A stretch of 21,815 nucleotides of DNA from JAAZNO01 sp012798275 (GTDB taxonomy: Bacteria > Chloroflexota > Anaerolineae > B4-G1 > SLSP01). Numbering within the stretch: position 1 is the stretch's first letter; every line of letters starts with the position of its first letter. A program made the position numbers and the translations under genes. The stretch covers positions 1 to 21,815 of the forward strand of contig DAOPQD010000055.1 in NCBI GenBank assembly GCA_035347995.1. The letters run 5' to 3'. The notes below the pieces were generated by a model. That model ran no database searches. It saw only the letters and a program-made list of their open reading frames with translations, and was not told where the DNA came from. Below are positions 14,328-21,600 of this stretch, piece after piece.

Positions 14328-16820
14328 ATGGCAGACACATTGGATCGTTTTACACCCGCGGCGCGCGAGGTGCTGCAATACGCCCAGACCGAGGCGGTGC
14401 GCATGCGACACGCGACGATCGGTCCCGAACACGTGATGCTCGGCCTGCTCCTCGAAGGAGAAGGGCTTGCCGGACGCGTGCTCCGCGATCTGGGATTGCG
14501 CCCCCAACAAGTCCAGCGTGTCGTCGAACGACTCTCCGGCGCTCCCCCCTTGCGCTCCACAGAGCCGGTACGGCTTCGCCCCAGCACCGAAATCCTGCTC
14601 ACCATGAGCATTGACGAGGCCCGCCGCCGCAACCAACCCTTTGTGGACACCGAATATCTGCTCCTGGGGCTGCTGCAGCAGCAAGAAGGGCTGATTCTGG
14701 CCATACTGGTGCAGTTCAATCTCACGGTCGATGTGGTGCGACGTCGGCTGTTGCAGGTGATGCCGGATATGCACGCGCCGGCCCCTTCCGGCGCCGGCGA
14801 GACCTCCCGCCGCGGACGCGAGCGCCCCGCCGGACGCCCCTCGGATCAACTCCTGGAGCAGCTGGCGGTGGATCTCACCGAAATGGCACGCCAGGGGCAG
14901 CTCGATCCGGTGATCGGACGGCAGCAAGAAATCGAGCGCGTCATCCAGATTCTCGCCCGCCGCACCAAAAACAATCCCGCGCTGATCGGCGAACCGGGGG
15001 TGGGCAAGACCGCCATCGTCGAAGGATTGGCGCAGCGCATCATCGCCGGCGGGGTGCCTGGCCCCATTCTGGGCAAGCGGGTGATCCAGCTGGACATCGG
15101 TTCCCTCGTCGCGGGGACGATGTACCGGGGACAATTCGAGGAACGGCTCAAGCGCGTCCTGGAAGAGCTCAAAGGTTCCAATACCATCGTCTTCATTGAC
15201 GAGGTTCACATGCTGGTAGGCGCCGGCGCGGCCGGATCCGCCCTCGACGCCGCCAACATCCTCAAGCCGGCGCTGGCGCGCGGCGAGCTACAATGCATCG
15301 GCGCCACCACCCTCGAGGAGTACCGCAAACACATCGAATCCGACGCCGCCCTCGAGCGCCGCTTCCAGCCGGTGATCGTGGAGGAACCGTCGCAGGAAGA
15401 AACGCTCCAGATTCTCCAGGGCATCAAGCACGCCTACGAGCAACACCACCGGGTACACATCAGCCCGCGAGCGCTGGAAGAGGCCGTGCGGCTCTCTGCC
15501 CGCTACGTTCCCGACCGCTTTCTGCCCGACAAAGCCATTGACGTGATGGACGAGGCCGCTTCGCGGGTGCGCATGTACAAATCGCCCACGTCCCGCCGCC
15601 TGCGGGTGCTCTTCGAGAACCTGCAGGACCTTCGCATCAAGCGCGCGCGCCTGATGGCCGAGAAAGATTACACCGAAGTCGAAGCCCTCAACGCGCAGGA
15701 GCGGCAGTGGGAAGAGGAGATGTCCCGTCTCCGCGCCGTTCAGGAACAGGACGAGGGGTTGACGGTGGAAGCGGAGGACGTCGCTGAGATCGTCGCCATG
15801 TGGACGGGAATCCCCGTAAGCCAGCTGGCGCAGGAAGAGAGCCAGCGGCTGATGGACATGGAAGCGCGATTGCAAGAGCGCGTCGTAGGGCAGGATGAGG
15901 CGATCGCTACCGTGGCGCAAGCAGTGCGTCGCGCCCGCGCCGGGCTGAAGGATCCACACCGCCCCATCGGCTCGTTCATCTTCCTCGGACCGACGGGCGT
16001 CGGCAAGACCGAGCTCGCCAAGGCCCTGGCGGCGTTCCTCTTCGGCAGCGAGGAAGCGCTCGTCCAGCTGGACATGTCGGAGTTCATGGAGCGGCACACC
16101 GTCGCCCGGCTGGTGGGCGCGCCGCCAGGGTACGTGGGCTACGAGGACGCCGGGCAGCTCACCGAGGCCATCCGTCGTCGCCCCTACTCGCTCGTCGTCT
16201 TCGATGAGATCGAGAAAGCGCATCCCGACGCCTTCAACATGCTGCTGCAAATCATGGAAGAGGGCGTGCTCACGGATGCGCGGGGGCATAAAGTGGATTT
16301 CCGCAACACGCTCATTATCATGACTTCCAACGTGGGCGCGCAGGAGATTCAACGGCAGAACGTGCTGGGCTTTGACGTGACCGCCGCGGCAGGGCAGAAC
16401 GAGCAGCGCACCTATGAGGAAATGAGCCGCAAACTCAACACGGAGCTGCGGCGACTCTTCCGCCCGGAGTTCCTGAACCGGGTGGACGCCGTGATCATCT
16501 TTCATCCCCTCAACCGCGCCGCGCTGCGGGAGATCGTCCGCCTGGAGATCGAGAAGGTGCGCGCTCGCGTCCGCGAAAACGGCCTGGAGCTGGAACTCGC
16601 CCCCGCCGGGCAGGATTGGCTATGCGATCACGGCTACAGCGACGAATACGGCGCGCGCCCTTTGCGGCGGCTCATCCAGCAGGAAGTGGAGACGCCGCTC
16701 TCCGACGCGCTACTCTCAGGGGAATTCCACCCCGGCGATGTAATCGCGCTCGATGCCGGGCCTGAGGGGCTGTGGCTGCGCCGCGTGGAGCCAGAACCGG
16801 CACCGCGAGCGACGCTCTAG
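14328..16820 (+). CDS. clpC: ATP-dependent Clp protease ATPase subunit ClpC
   Basis: ClpC is a Hsp100 unfoldase that feeds proteins to ClpP. The 830-residue product has two Clp-N repeats (about 1-145), AAA-1 with GEPGVGKT (about 221-228) and FIDEVHMLVGAG, and a short UVR-like middle segment around DYTEVEALNAQE. AAA-2 follows with GPTGVGKT (about 554-561) and VVFDEIEKAH, then the D2 small domain. The short middle domain favours ClpC over ClpB, and the LGF tripeptide in NVLGFDV fits the ClpP-docking loop. The ATG at 14328 has a modest GAGG site. It has its own promoter, and its stop lies 11 nt from the stop of the convergent recombinase gene. Confidence 0.95.
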   Translation: MADTLDRFTPAAREVLQYAQTEAVRMRHATIGPEHVMLGLLLEGEGLAGRVLRDLGLRPQQVQRVVERLSGAPPLRSTEPVRLRPSTEILLTMSIDEARRRNQPFVDTEYLLLGLLQQQEGLILAILVQFNLTVDVVRRRLLQVMPDMHAPAPSGAGETSRRGRERPAGRPSDQLLEQLAVDLTEMARQGQLDPVIGRQQEIERVIQILARRTKNNPALIGEPGVGKTAIVEGLAQRIIAGGVPGPILGKRVIQLDIGSLVAGTMYRGQFEERLKRVLEELKGSNTIVFIDEVHMLVGAGAAGSALDAANILKPALARGELQCIGATTLEEYRKHIESDAALERRFQPVIVEEPSQEETLQILQGIKHAYEQHHRVHISPRALEEAVRLSARYVPDRFLPDKAIDVMDEAASRVRMYKSPTSRRLRVLFENLQDLRIKRARLMAEKDYTEVEALNAQERQWEEEMSRLRAVQEQDEGLTVEAEDVAEIVAMWTGIPVSQLAQEESQRLMDMEARLQERVVGQDEAIATVAQAVRRARAGLKDPHRPIGSFIFLGPTGVGKTELAKALAAFLFGSEEALVQLDMSEFMERHTVARLVGAPPGYVGYEDAGQLTEAIRRRPYSLVVFDEIEKAHPDAFNMLLQIMEEGVLTDARGHKVDFRNTLIIMTSNVGAQEIQRQNVLGFDVTAAAGQNEQRTYEEMSRKLNTELRRLFRPEFLNRVDAVIIFHPLNRAALREIVRLEIEKVRARVRENGLELELAPAGQDWLCDHGYSDEYGARPLRRLIQQEVETPLSDALLSGEFHPGDVIALDAGPEGLWLRRVEPEPAPRATL

Positions 16821-16831
16821 GCCCGCCAGGG

Positions 16832-17743
16832 TCACCCCTCCCTTTCCAGGCCGGCCCGCGGATGGGCGCGATTGTAAACCTCGCGGGCGCGGCGTTGGGT
16901 GACATGCGCGTAGATCTGCGTCGTCGCTACGCTGCTATGACCAAGGAGCTCTTGTACCACCCGCAAATCGGCCCCCCCATCTAATAAATGGGTGGCGAAA
17001 GTATGCCGCAAGAGGTGCGGGGTCACCGTCTGCGCGATCCCCGCGGCGACCCCCGCCTGCCGCACAAGCTCGCTGATGGAGCGCACCGACAGGCGGCTTC
17101 CCGAACGATTGAGAAAGAGCGCCGGAAGGGGGGGACGCTCGCCCTGCAACGAGGGGCGCCCTTCACGCAAGTACACCTGCAAAGCTCGCAGCGCTGGATG
17201 CCCTAGCAGCACAATCCGCTCCTTGTCCCCTTTGCCGATGACCCGCATTTCCCCGCTGGAGAAATTCACGTCCCGCACGTTGAGGCCGGCCAGCTCCGCG
17301 ACGCGCACTCCCGACGCATAGAGGGTCTCCAGGATGGCGCGGTCGCGCAGTCCTTGCGGGGTATCCGCCGGCGGCGCGTCGAAAAGCGCAGCGATTTCCT
17401 CGTGGGTGAGGTAGCGCGGCAGGCGCTGGGGCAGACGGGGGGCATACACACGGCGGAAGAGGTTCTCCGCCCAGAGTTGCTGATGGAGGAGATAGTCGCC
17501 GAGCGCGCGCAGCTCGAAAACCCGTCGGGCGATGCTGGCGCGCGCGTAGCCGATCTCGGTCAACTCCACCAGATAGGCCCGCACGACTTCTCGTTCCAAC
17601 GCCTCAAGCGTGGTGATCCCCTGCTCAGCGCAATAATCGAAGAACTGTCTGATGTCGGTGCCGTAGTTCTTGATGGTGTAAGGCGAGGCGTTGTTAACTT
17701 CGAGGTGCTTCAGATAGCGTTCCAGACAGGCGGACAATTCCAT
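16832..17743 (-). CDS. Xer-type tyrosine recombinase (XerC/XerD-like)
   Basis: The 303-residue product has an N-terminal SAM-like core-binding domain (about 1-90) and a catalytic domain with the complete tyrosine recombinase set: R147 (ASGVRVAEL), K171 (IGKGDKER), H243 and R246 (HLLRHTFATH), H269 (LLGHSS) and Y278 (TTQIYAHV). The length matches XerC/XerD, which resolve chromosome dimers at dif sites. Whether it is XerC, XerD or a single-recombinase Xer system cannot be decided here. No dif site or integron-like array is visible nearby, and the neighbours are housekeeping genes, which argues against a phage integrase. It converges on clpC. Confidence 0.9.
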   Translation of the reverse strand: MELSACLERYLKHLEVNNASPYTIKNYGTDIRQFFDYCAEQGITTLEALEREVVRAYLVELTEIGYARASIARRVFELRALGDYLLHQQLWAENLFRRVYAPRLPQRLPRYLTHEEIAALFDAPPADTPQGLRDRAILETLYASGVRVAELAGLNVRDVNFSSGEMRVIGKGDKERIVLLGHPALRALQVYLREGRPSLQGERPPLPALFLNRSGSRLSVRSISELVRQAGVAAGIAQTVTPHLLRHTFATHLLDGGADLRVVQELLGHSSVATTQIYAHVTQRRAREVYNRAHPRAGLEREG

Positions 17744-17849
17744 ACACGATCCTCAATCCGACCTCGCACCGCGGCGCGACGCCCGAGGTGCACGCCTCCC
17801 CCCGGTTTAAGCCACGAATTTCGTCATGGCTCAGCGCCGGTTTGGGCGC

Positions 17850-18710
17850 TCAGCTGCGCGACGCATGAACGCCCTGCTGTTCAGCGCAGAGACGATCGTA
17901 AATCGTGAGAATGTTCGCCACATGCAGCTGGTGACTGGCAATGCCCAGGGGCACACGCTCCAAACCGCAAGTCTCCAGCGAGATGTCCCAAATCGCCTGA
18001 CGGGGTTTGCCGCGCTTGAGGATCTTGCGCGCTTGCTCCTCGACGCATTCCAGATAGTTGATGTAACGATCCAGGACCGCCTGGACTTCGCCGCGCAGAA
18101 TCACCTCGCCGTGCCCCTGGATGATCGTTTCGGGCGCCAGCTTCTTGATGGCGCGCAGCGTCTCGATGGCCTGCCGCCAATCGCCGTCGGCGATGATGGG
18201 GATCGCCATGACCGAGTCGCCGGTGATCAGAATCCGTTCCCCTTCCAGGAACACGCCGATGTTGTCGGCCGTGTGTCCCGGCAGCGGCAACAGGTGCATG
18301 GTCACCCCGCCGGCAAGCAATTGCAGCTCCCCCTCCTCAAAGGTGATGGTTGGAATCCGCAATGTTACTTCGTCAAAGAGCGAATCACTGGCCCGCGCCT
18401 GCGCCAACGAGGTCTCCCCCACTTCCAGCAGTTTCTGGCGACACAACGCATGGGCGATGAGGTCCACGTGCTGAGGATAAGTGTACAGCCCATAGACATG
18501 ATCCATGTGGTAATGGGTCAAAATCAGGGAATGAAAGCGCCCTCTGCCGCGAAGATCGAGGAACTGCGCGATCTGATGCGCCTCTTCGGGGAAAGGCAGC
18601 GCGTCGATCGCCACAATGCCTTCCTCGGTCACTACCGCCACGCAGTTGACCAGAGCATAACGCTCACTGGTGAAGAGATAGATATCCTCTGTCACACGTT
18701 CCCAAAACAT
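17850..18710 (-). CDS. Metallo-beta-lactamase-fold hydrolase
   Basis: The 286-residue product has the metal-binding THYHMDH motif (H66, H68, D70, H71), PGHTADN (H146), GDS (D165) and a distal QGHGE (H200), the pattern of a two-metal MBL hydrolase. The family includes glyoxalase II-like, lactonase and other hydrolases; the substrate cannot be inferred. There is no signal peptide, so it is probably cytoplasmic. The ATG at 18710 follows AGGAG at 5 nt. It has its own promoter (18778-18806). The 106-nt stretch after it (17744-17849) contains only a weak 6-bp hairpin. Confidence 0.85.
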   Translation of the reverse strand: MFWERVTEDIYLFTSERYALVNCVAVVTEEGIVAIDALPFPEEAHQIAQFLDLRGRGRFHSLILTHYHMDHVYGLYTYPQHVDLIAHALCRQKLLEVGETSLAQARASDSLFDEVTLRIPTITFEEGELQLLAGGVTMHLLPLPGHTADNIGVFLEGERILITGDSVMAIPIIADGDWRQAIETLRAIKKLAPETIIQGHGEVILRGEVQAVLDRYINYLECVEEQARKILKRGKPRQAIWDISLETCGLERVPLGIASHQLHVANILTIYDRLCAEQQGVHASRS

Positions 18711-18777
18711 GCCAGCTCCTGTTCACATTTTTATCACATTAACCCACCCTACGATGACGGATGGCCCCTATAATTAC

Positions 18778-18806
18778 AGCATAACATACCCGGAAGTGAA
18801 AGTCAA
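18778..18806 (-). promoter_or_regulatory. Promoter of the MBL hydrolase gene
   Basis: On the minus strand TTGACT (18801-18806) and TATGCT (18778-18783) are 17 bp apart. It lies downstream of the terminator at 18837-18869, so the hydrolase gene does not depend on transcription of the upstream RNA. Confidence 0.55.
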
Positions 18807-18836
18807 GATGACTTTACATAACAAAGCGGAGGTGCG

Positions 18837-18869
18837 CCAACAAAAAGCCGCTCTCTTGAGAGAGCGGCT
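18837..18869 (-). terminator. Intrinsic terminator of the structured RNA
   Basis: On the minus strand AGCCGCTCTC-TCAA-GAGAGCGGCT forms a perfect 10-bp stem followed by TTTTGTT. The orientation is unambiguous because the T-run occurs only on the minus strand. Confidence 0.9.
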
Positions 18870-19048
18870 GGATAAGACACCCCCACCGTGCCGTGTGCCG
18901 ATGGTTTTGACCCTGCTTACGCAGGTGGGAACTCGTCGGTGGCTCAGCCTTGCCTGACGGCTACCGCTTGAACACCTGAACGTAGATCCCCATTTTTCAA
19001 GGTGTTGGCTCAAAACCCCATACCGGCATCACGCACACAGCAGGGTAC
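18840..19048 (-). ncRNA. Free-standing structured RNA, about 205 nt, family not recognised
   Basis: A promoter (19055-19082) and an intrinsic terminator bracket a sequence with no coding potential but dense pairing. P1: 19034-19047 with 18884-18897 (13 of 14 positions pair, two as G-U). P2: 19011-19026 with 18898-18909 (CCG, AUGG, UUUUG blocks). H1: 19000-19006 with 18971-18977, extended by GAA/UUC past a bulged U. H2: CGGU/AGCC with GGCU/ACCG. H3: CCUGC-GUAA-GCAGG (18912-18925), a GNRA tetraloop. GGGGA in the H1 loop (18987-18991) can pair with UUCCC at 18927-18931 as a pseudoknot. It lacks the SRP GGAAGGAAGC core and tmRNA or RNase P signatures; a divergent 6S RNA or a leader of the hydrolase gene remain alternatives. 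Confidence 0.65.
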
Positions 19049-19054
19049 AGCAGT

Positions 19055-19082
19055 ATCATACCACACTTCGCGCAGTTGACAA
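19055..19082 (-). promoter_or_regulatory. Promoter of the structured RNA
   Basis: On the minus strand TTGTCA (19077-19082) and TATGAT (19055-19060) are 16 bp apart, placing the start near 19048, at the base of the closing stem. Two blocks (minus-strand TTGTCAACTGC and ATACTGCTGT) are identical to the dipeptidase promoter at 20180-20212. Confidence 0.65.
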
Positions 19083-19087
19083 CCAAC

Positions 19088-20140
19088 TCAAAAGTTCGTC
19101 AGCACCGTGCGCATCAGGCGCAGCCAGTTATCATGCAAGATAGCGGCGATGTCGGCTTCGGCGTAGCCCCGCTCGCGCAGCAGCGCGGCAATCTTGCCCC
19201 AATCTGCCGCCGAATCCAGCCCCAGCGGGGCAGCTTCCAGCCCCATGCCGCCGTCAGCGTCCGTCCCCAGGCCCACGTAGCGCGCGCTGCCCGTCACCTG
19301 GCACACGTGATCGATGGCCTCGATGACGCGCGGCAGCGGGAGGCGCGGGTCATCGCGGCGCCAACTCTCCGACAGCATCATGTTGAAGGGGATGACGCCG
19401 ATCACGCCGTCGCGTTCGGCCAGCTGCTGGATCAAGCGGTCCGGCAATTGCCGCGCGCCCTCGCGCAGCGCCCGAGGATTGGCGTGTGTAGCGGCGACGG
19501 GTCCGGGGTAACGTTCGAGGGCGTCGTAGGCCGCCGCTTCCCACAAATGGCTGATGTCGAGCAGCAGGTTGAAGGCCGCCATCTCGCGCAACAGGGCGCG
19601 CCCCTCATCGGTGAGGGGGCCGGGCGCAGCGTTCCCGCCGGCATAGGGCGTGCCTGCGGCCCAGGTGAGGCCCACGCCGCGCGCGCCTTGTTCCGCCCAC
19701 CACCCCACCTCGGCGGGAGAGCGGATCGGCGCCGCGCCTTCCAGCACCAGAAACAGCCCTATCGCGCCCGGCGAAGTCTCCCAGGCGCTCAACGTCGCAT
19801 CGAGGTCGGCAAGGGTGCGCAAGAAGCGCAGCTCCCCTTCGTCGCTCCAGCGGCGGTAGGTTTCCAACTGCGTCCGCGCCTGCAAATAGGCTTCCTCGGC
19901 GTTGTGATAGCCCTCGCCAGCAGCGAGCCAGGGGGAATGCGCCGGCTCCACGAAGAGGCTTCCGCCAACGATCGCCACGTTGCCCCGGCGCAATTCAGGG
20001 AAAGTGACCATGCAGGTGTTCTTCACCTGCCCCTGGCGCTCCCGTGCGCGCAACTCCTCCAGCGGCAAGCGCAAATCACGCCCCAAGGCCACGGCGTTGT
20101 ACCCCAGGTCCAAATGCGCATCTACGATGATCCCGGTCAT
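19088..20140 (-). CDS. Peptidase M19 (membrane/renal dipeptidase family)
   Basis: M19 enzymes are zinc hydrolases that cleave dipeptides, often with a D-residue. The 350-residue product has the N-terminal DAHLD metal motif (H9, D11), a mid-protein LVLEGA (metal-bridging Glu), LDISHL and ATHANPRAL (further His ligands), and GLGTDADGG near the C-terminus in place of the more common GxDxDG form. There is no signal peptide, so it is cytoplasmic. The start is set at 20140 (MTGIIVDAHLD), where GGGAGG lies 4 nt upstream; the frame is open further, but that part lies over the promoter. It is divergent from the FHA gene, with overlapping -35 boxes. Confidence 0.88.
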   Translation of the reverse strand: MTGIIVDAHLDLGYNAVALGRDLRLPLEELRARERQGQVKNTCMVTFPELRRGNVAIVGGSLFVEPAHSPWLAAGEGYHNAEEAYLQARTQLETYRRWSDEGELRFLRTLADLDATLSAWETSPGAIGLFLVLEGAAPIRSPAEVGWWAEQGARGVGLTWAAGTPYAGGNAAPGPLTDEGRALLREMAAFNLLLDISHLWEAAAYDALERYPGPVAATHANPRALREGARQLPDRLIQQLAERDGVIGVIPFNMMLSESWRRDDPRLPLPRVIEAIDHVCQVTGSARYVGLGTDADGGMGLEAAPLGLDSAADWGKIAALLRERGYAEADIAAILHDNWLRLMRTVLTNF

Positions 20141-20184
20141 CAGCCCTCCCCATCTCAGACGTGATGGACGAAGCCATGCACAGC

Positions 20185-20212
20185 AGTATAGCCGCTTCAG
20201 GGCAGTTGACAA
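20185..20212 (-). promoter_or_regulatory. Promoter of the M19 dipeptidase gene
   Basis: On the minus strand TTGTCA (20207-20212) and TATACT (20185-20190) are 16 bp apart. The -35 box overlaps the -35 box of the divergent FHA promoter on the other strand. Confidence 0.65.
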
Positions 20213-20233
20213 GATTTCCCCTTGCAGCATACT
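20206..20233 (+). promoter_or_regulatory. Promoter of the FHA gene
   Basis: A perfect TTGACA (20206-20211) and CATACT (20228-20233) are 16 bp apart. Transcription would begin near 20240, which excludes the upstream in-frame ATG at 20161 as the start codon and leaves a very short leader. Confidence 0.6.
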
Positions 20234-20253
20234 TATTCCACGAAGGGATACGG

Positions 20254-20904
20254 GTGACGATGCAAAGGCGACGTTTCGGGTATGCTCTGCTCATTGAGAC
20301 CGGCGCGCATGCGGGGATGGTGCTGCCACTGACGAGCGACACCTTCACCATCGGGCGCGAGCTGGACAATACGCTGGTGCTGGATTCGCCGCGGCTCTCG
20401 CGCTATCACGCCCGCCTGCGCATTTCGCCTTCCGGAACAGTGCTGCTGGAGGACCTGAACAGCACGAACGGGACTTTCGTCAATGGCACCCTGATCTCCG
20501 GCGTGCGGCGTCTGGCGTTGGGAGATGCCTTCACGTTGGCGGGGACCGTGCGCCTGTGTTTGATCGAGGATGAAAGCGTGAGAGACCTCACACCGCCGGA
20601 ACAATGGGCCATTCCGGCGGTGGAAGCCATCCACTATCCCCGGCCGAGCAGTGACGCCGACCCCGCCGAGTCAGAAACGTGGATCTCGCCAGCTCTCGCG
20701 CCGACGATGACCCCGTCGCCCGCGGAGCAAGCGGCAACGACCGTGCGGCCAGCTTCACGCCCCCGGTATCTCTATGGGATCATCGGCGTGCTCCTGTTGC
20801 TGGTCTGCAGCGCCCTGGCGTTGGGAGTCTATTTGTGGTTCGCGCCACCGGGTTTCTGGCAGCAGATCTTCACCGCGCTGGAGCTGCCATTCCCCGCGCC
20901 GTGA
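20254..20904 (+). CDS. FHA-domain protein with C-terminal membrane anchor
   Basis: FHA domains bind phosphothreonine. The product, about 216 residues, has an N-terminal FHA domain (about 10-105) with the signatures FTIGRELDNTLVL, LSRYHARL and STNGTFVNG, covering the Gly-Arg, Ser-Arg-His-like and Asn residues of phosphopeptide binding. A Pro/Ala/Thr-rich linker (about 120-165) follows, then one hydrophobic helix (about 170-195, GIIGVLLLLVCSALALGVYL) close to the C-terminus, so the FHA domain probably faces the cytoplasm. The start is GTG 20254 (AAGGG 6 nt upstream) or ATG 20260. The kinase partner is not in the window. It converges on the peroxiredoxin gene with a 27-nt gap. Confidence 0.85.
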   Translation: MTMQRRRFGYALLIETGAHAGMVLPLTSDTFTIGRELDNTLVLDSPRLSRYHARLRISPSGTVLLEDLNSTNGTFVNGTLISGVRRLALGDAFTLAGTVRLCLIEDESVRDLTPPEQWAIPAVEAIHYPRPSSDADPAESETWISPALAPTMTPSPAEQAATTVRPASRPRYLYGIIGVLLLLVCSALALGVYLWFAPPGFWQQIFTALELPFPAP

Positions 20905-20931
20905 GTGCGCCGCGCGCCGACGCCGGCCGAT

Positions 20932-21384
20932 TTACTGCAAGACCAGCTTGAGGGCCAGCTCCGCGGTACTCTCCGGCTTCACATTGAGGGCGCGCTCAAT
21001 GAGGCGTCCCTCCGCATCAATGGCGAAGTGGCTGCGCAGAATGCCCATGTGGGACTTGCCGTACTGCTGCTTTTCGCCCCAGGCGCCATAGGCTTCGGCG
21101 ACTTTGTGGTCGGGGTCGGACAGCAGGATGAAGGGCAGCTCGTATTTCGCGCGGAACTTCGCCAGCGCCGCCGGATCATCCGGGCTGATGCCGATCACGA
21201 CGGCATCCTTCTCGGTGATGACGGGGTAAGCGTCGCGCACGGCGCAAGCCTGGGTCGTGCAACCGGGGGTGTCGGCCTTGGGATAGAAATACAGCACGAC
21301 TTTCTTGCCGCGAAAATCGCTCAGGCTCACCGTTTCGCCGGTATCAGAAAGCAACGTGAAATTGGGGGCAAATTCGTTTTCCAT
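20932..21384 (-). CDS. bcp: Thioredoxin-dependent peroxiredoxin, BCP/PrxQ type
   Basis: The enzyme reduces hydrogen peroxide and organic peroxides using thioredoxin. The 150-residue product has the PrxQ active site PKADTPGCTTQACAVRD with peroxidatic C42 and resolving C47 five residues apart on the same helix, then the usual GISPDDPAALAKF and FILLSDPDHKVAEAYGAWG segments. Length and motif order are typical. The start is set at 21384 (MENEFAPNF), where AAAGGAG lies 4 nt upstream; the frame extends to 21453, but that part would be leader. It has its own promoter at 21460-21487. Confidence 0.95.
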   Translation of the reverse strand: MENEFAPNFTLLSDTGETVSLSDFRGKKVVLYFYPKADTPGCTTQACAVRDAYPVITEKDAVVIGISPDDPAALAKFRAKYELPFILLSDPDHKVAEAYGAWGEKQQYGKSHMGILRSHFAIDAEGRLIERALNVKPESTAELALKLVLQ

Positions 21385-21459
21385 GAGTCTCCTTTCGAAA
21401 TTAGAATTGTCGAGGGTGTGCTCACCAGAGCCACACCACCGCCAAATAAACAAGATACT

Positions 21460-21487
21460 TTTATATTTTACCAGAATTGTCTTTCAA
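21460..21487 (-). promoter_or_regulatory. Promoter of bcp
   Basis: On the minus strand TTGAAA (21482-21487) and TATAAA (21460-21465) are 16 bp apart, in an AT-rich patch that stands out from the GC-rich surroundings. The leader would be about 70 nt. I see no peroxide-regulator operator. Confidence 0.6.
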
Positions 21488-21512
21488 AATCAAGGGCGAA
21501 TATTTTTCAAAC

Positions 21513-21600
21513 GTGCGAAAGTGTGAAGGTGCCCACGTGTCCAGGTGTGAACGTAAGTGATTCGCTTTTTCGCTGATTCGTTGATTCGCCTCTTTTCCGA
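21513..21600 (+). repeat. Octanucleotide-phased array R2 (11 units)
   Basis: Units in order: GTGCGAAA, GTGTGAAG, GTGCCCAC, GTGTCCAG, GTGTGAAC, GTAAGTGA, TTCGCTTT, TTCGCTGA, TTCGTTGA, TTCGCCTC, TTTTCCGA. It has the same total length as R1 (88 bp) with a different split between GTG-type and TTCGC-type units. It abuts dispersed repeat copy 2, which begins at 21601. Confidence 0.85.

Noticed and set aside
16832..17743. Phage or integron integrase
   Set aside because: Length and motifs fit Xer recombinases, and there is no attachment site, cassette array or phage gene nearby.
17833..17850. Hairpin AGCGCC/GGCGCT after the MBL hydrolase gene as a terminator
   Set aside because: The stem is only 6 bp and no T-run follows on the minus strand.
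18709..18957. Plus-strand frame of 82 codons
   Set aside because: It runs through the MBL promoter, the RNA terminator and paired regions of the structured RNA, and has no ribosome binding site.
18840..19048. SRP RNA, tmRNA or RNase P RNA
   Set aside because: The SRP GGAAGGAAGC core, the tRNA-like ends of tmRNA and RNase P core motifs are all absent. 6S RNA could not be excluded by eye.
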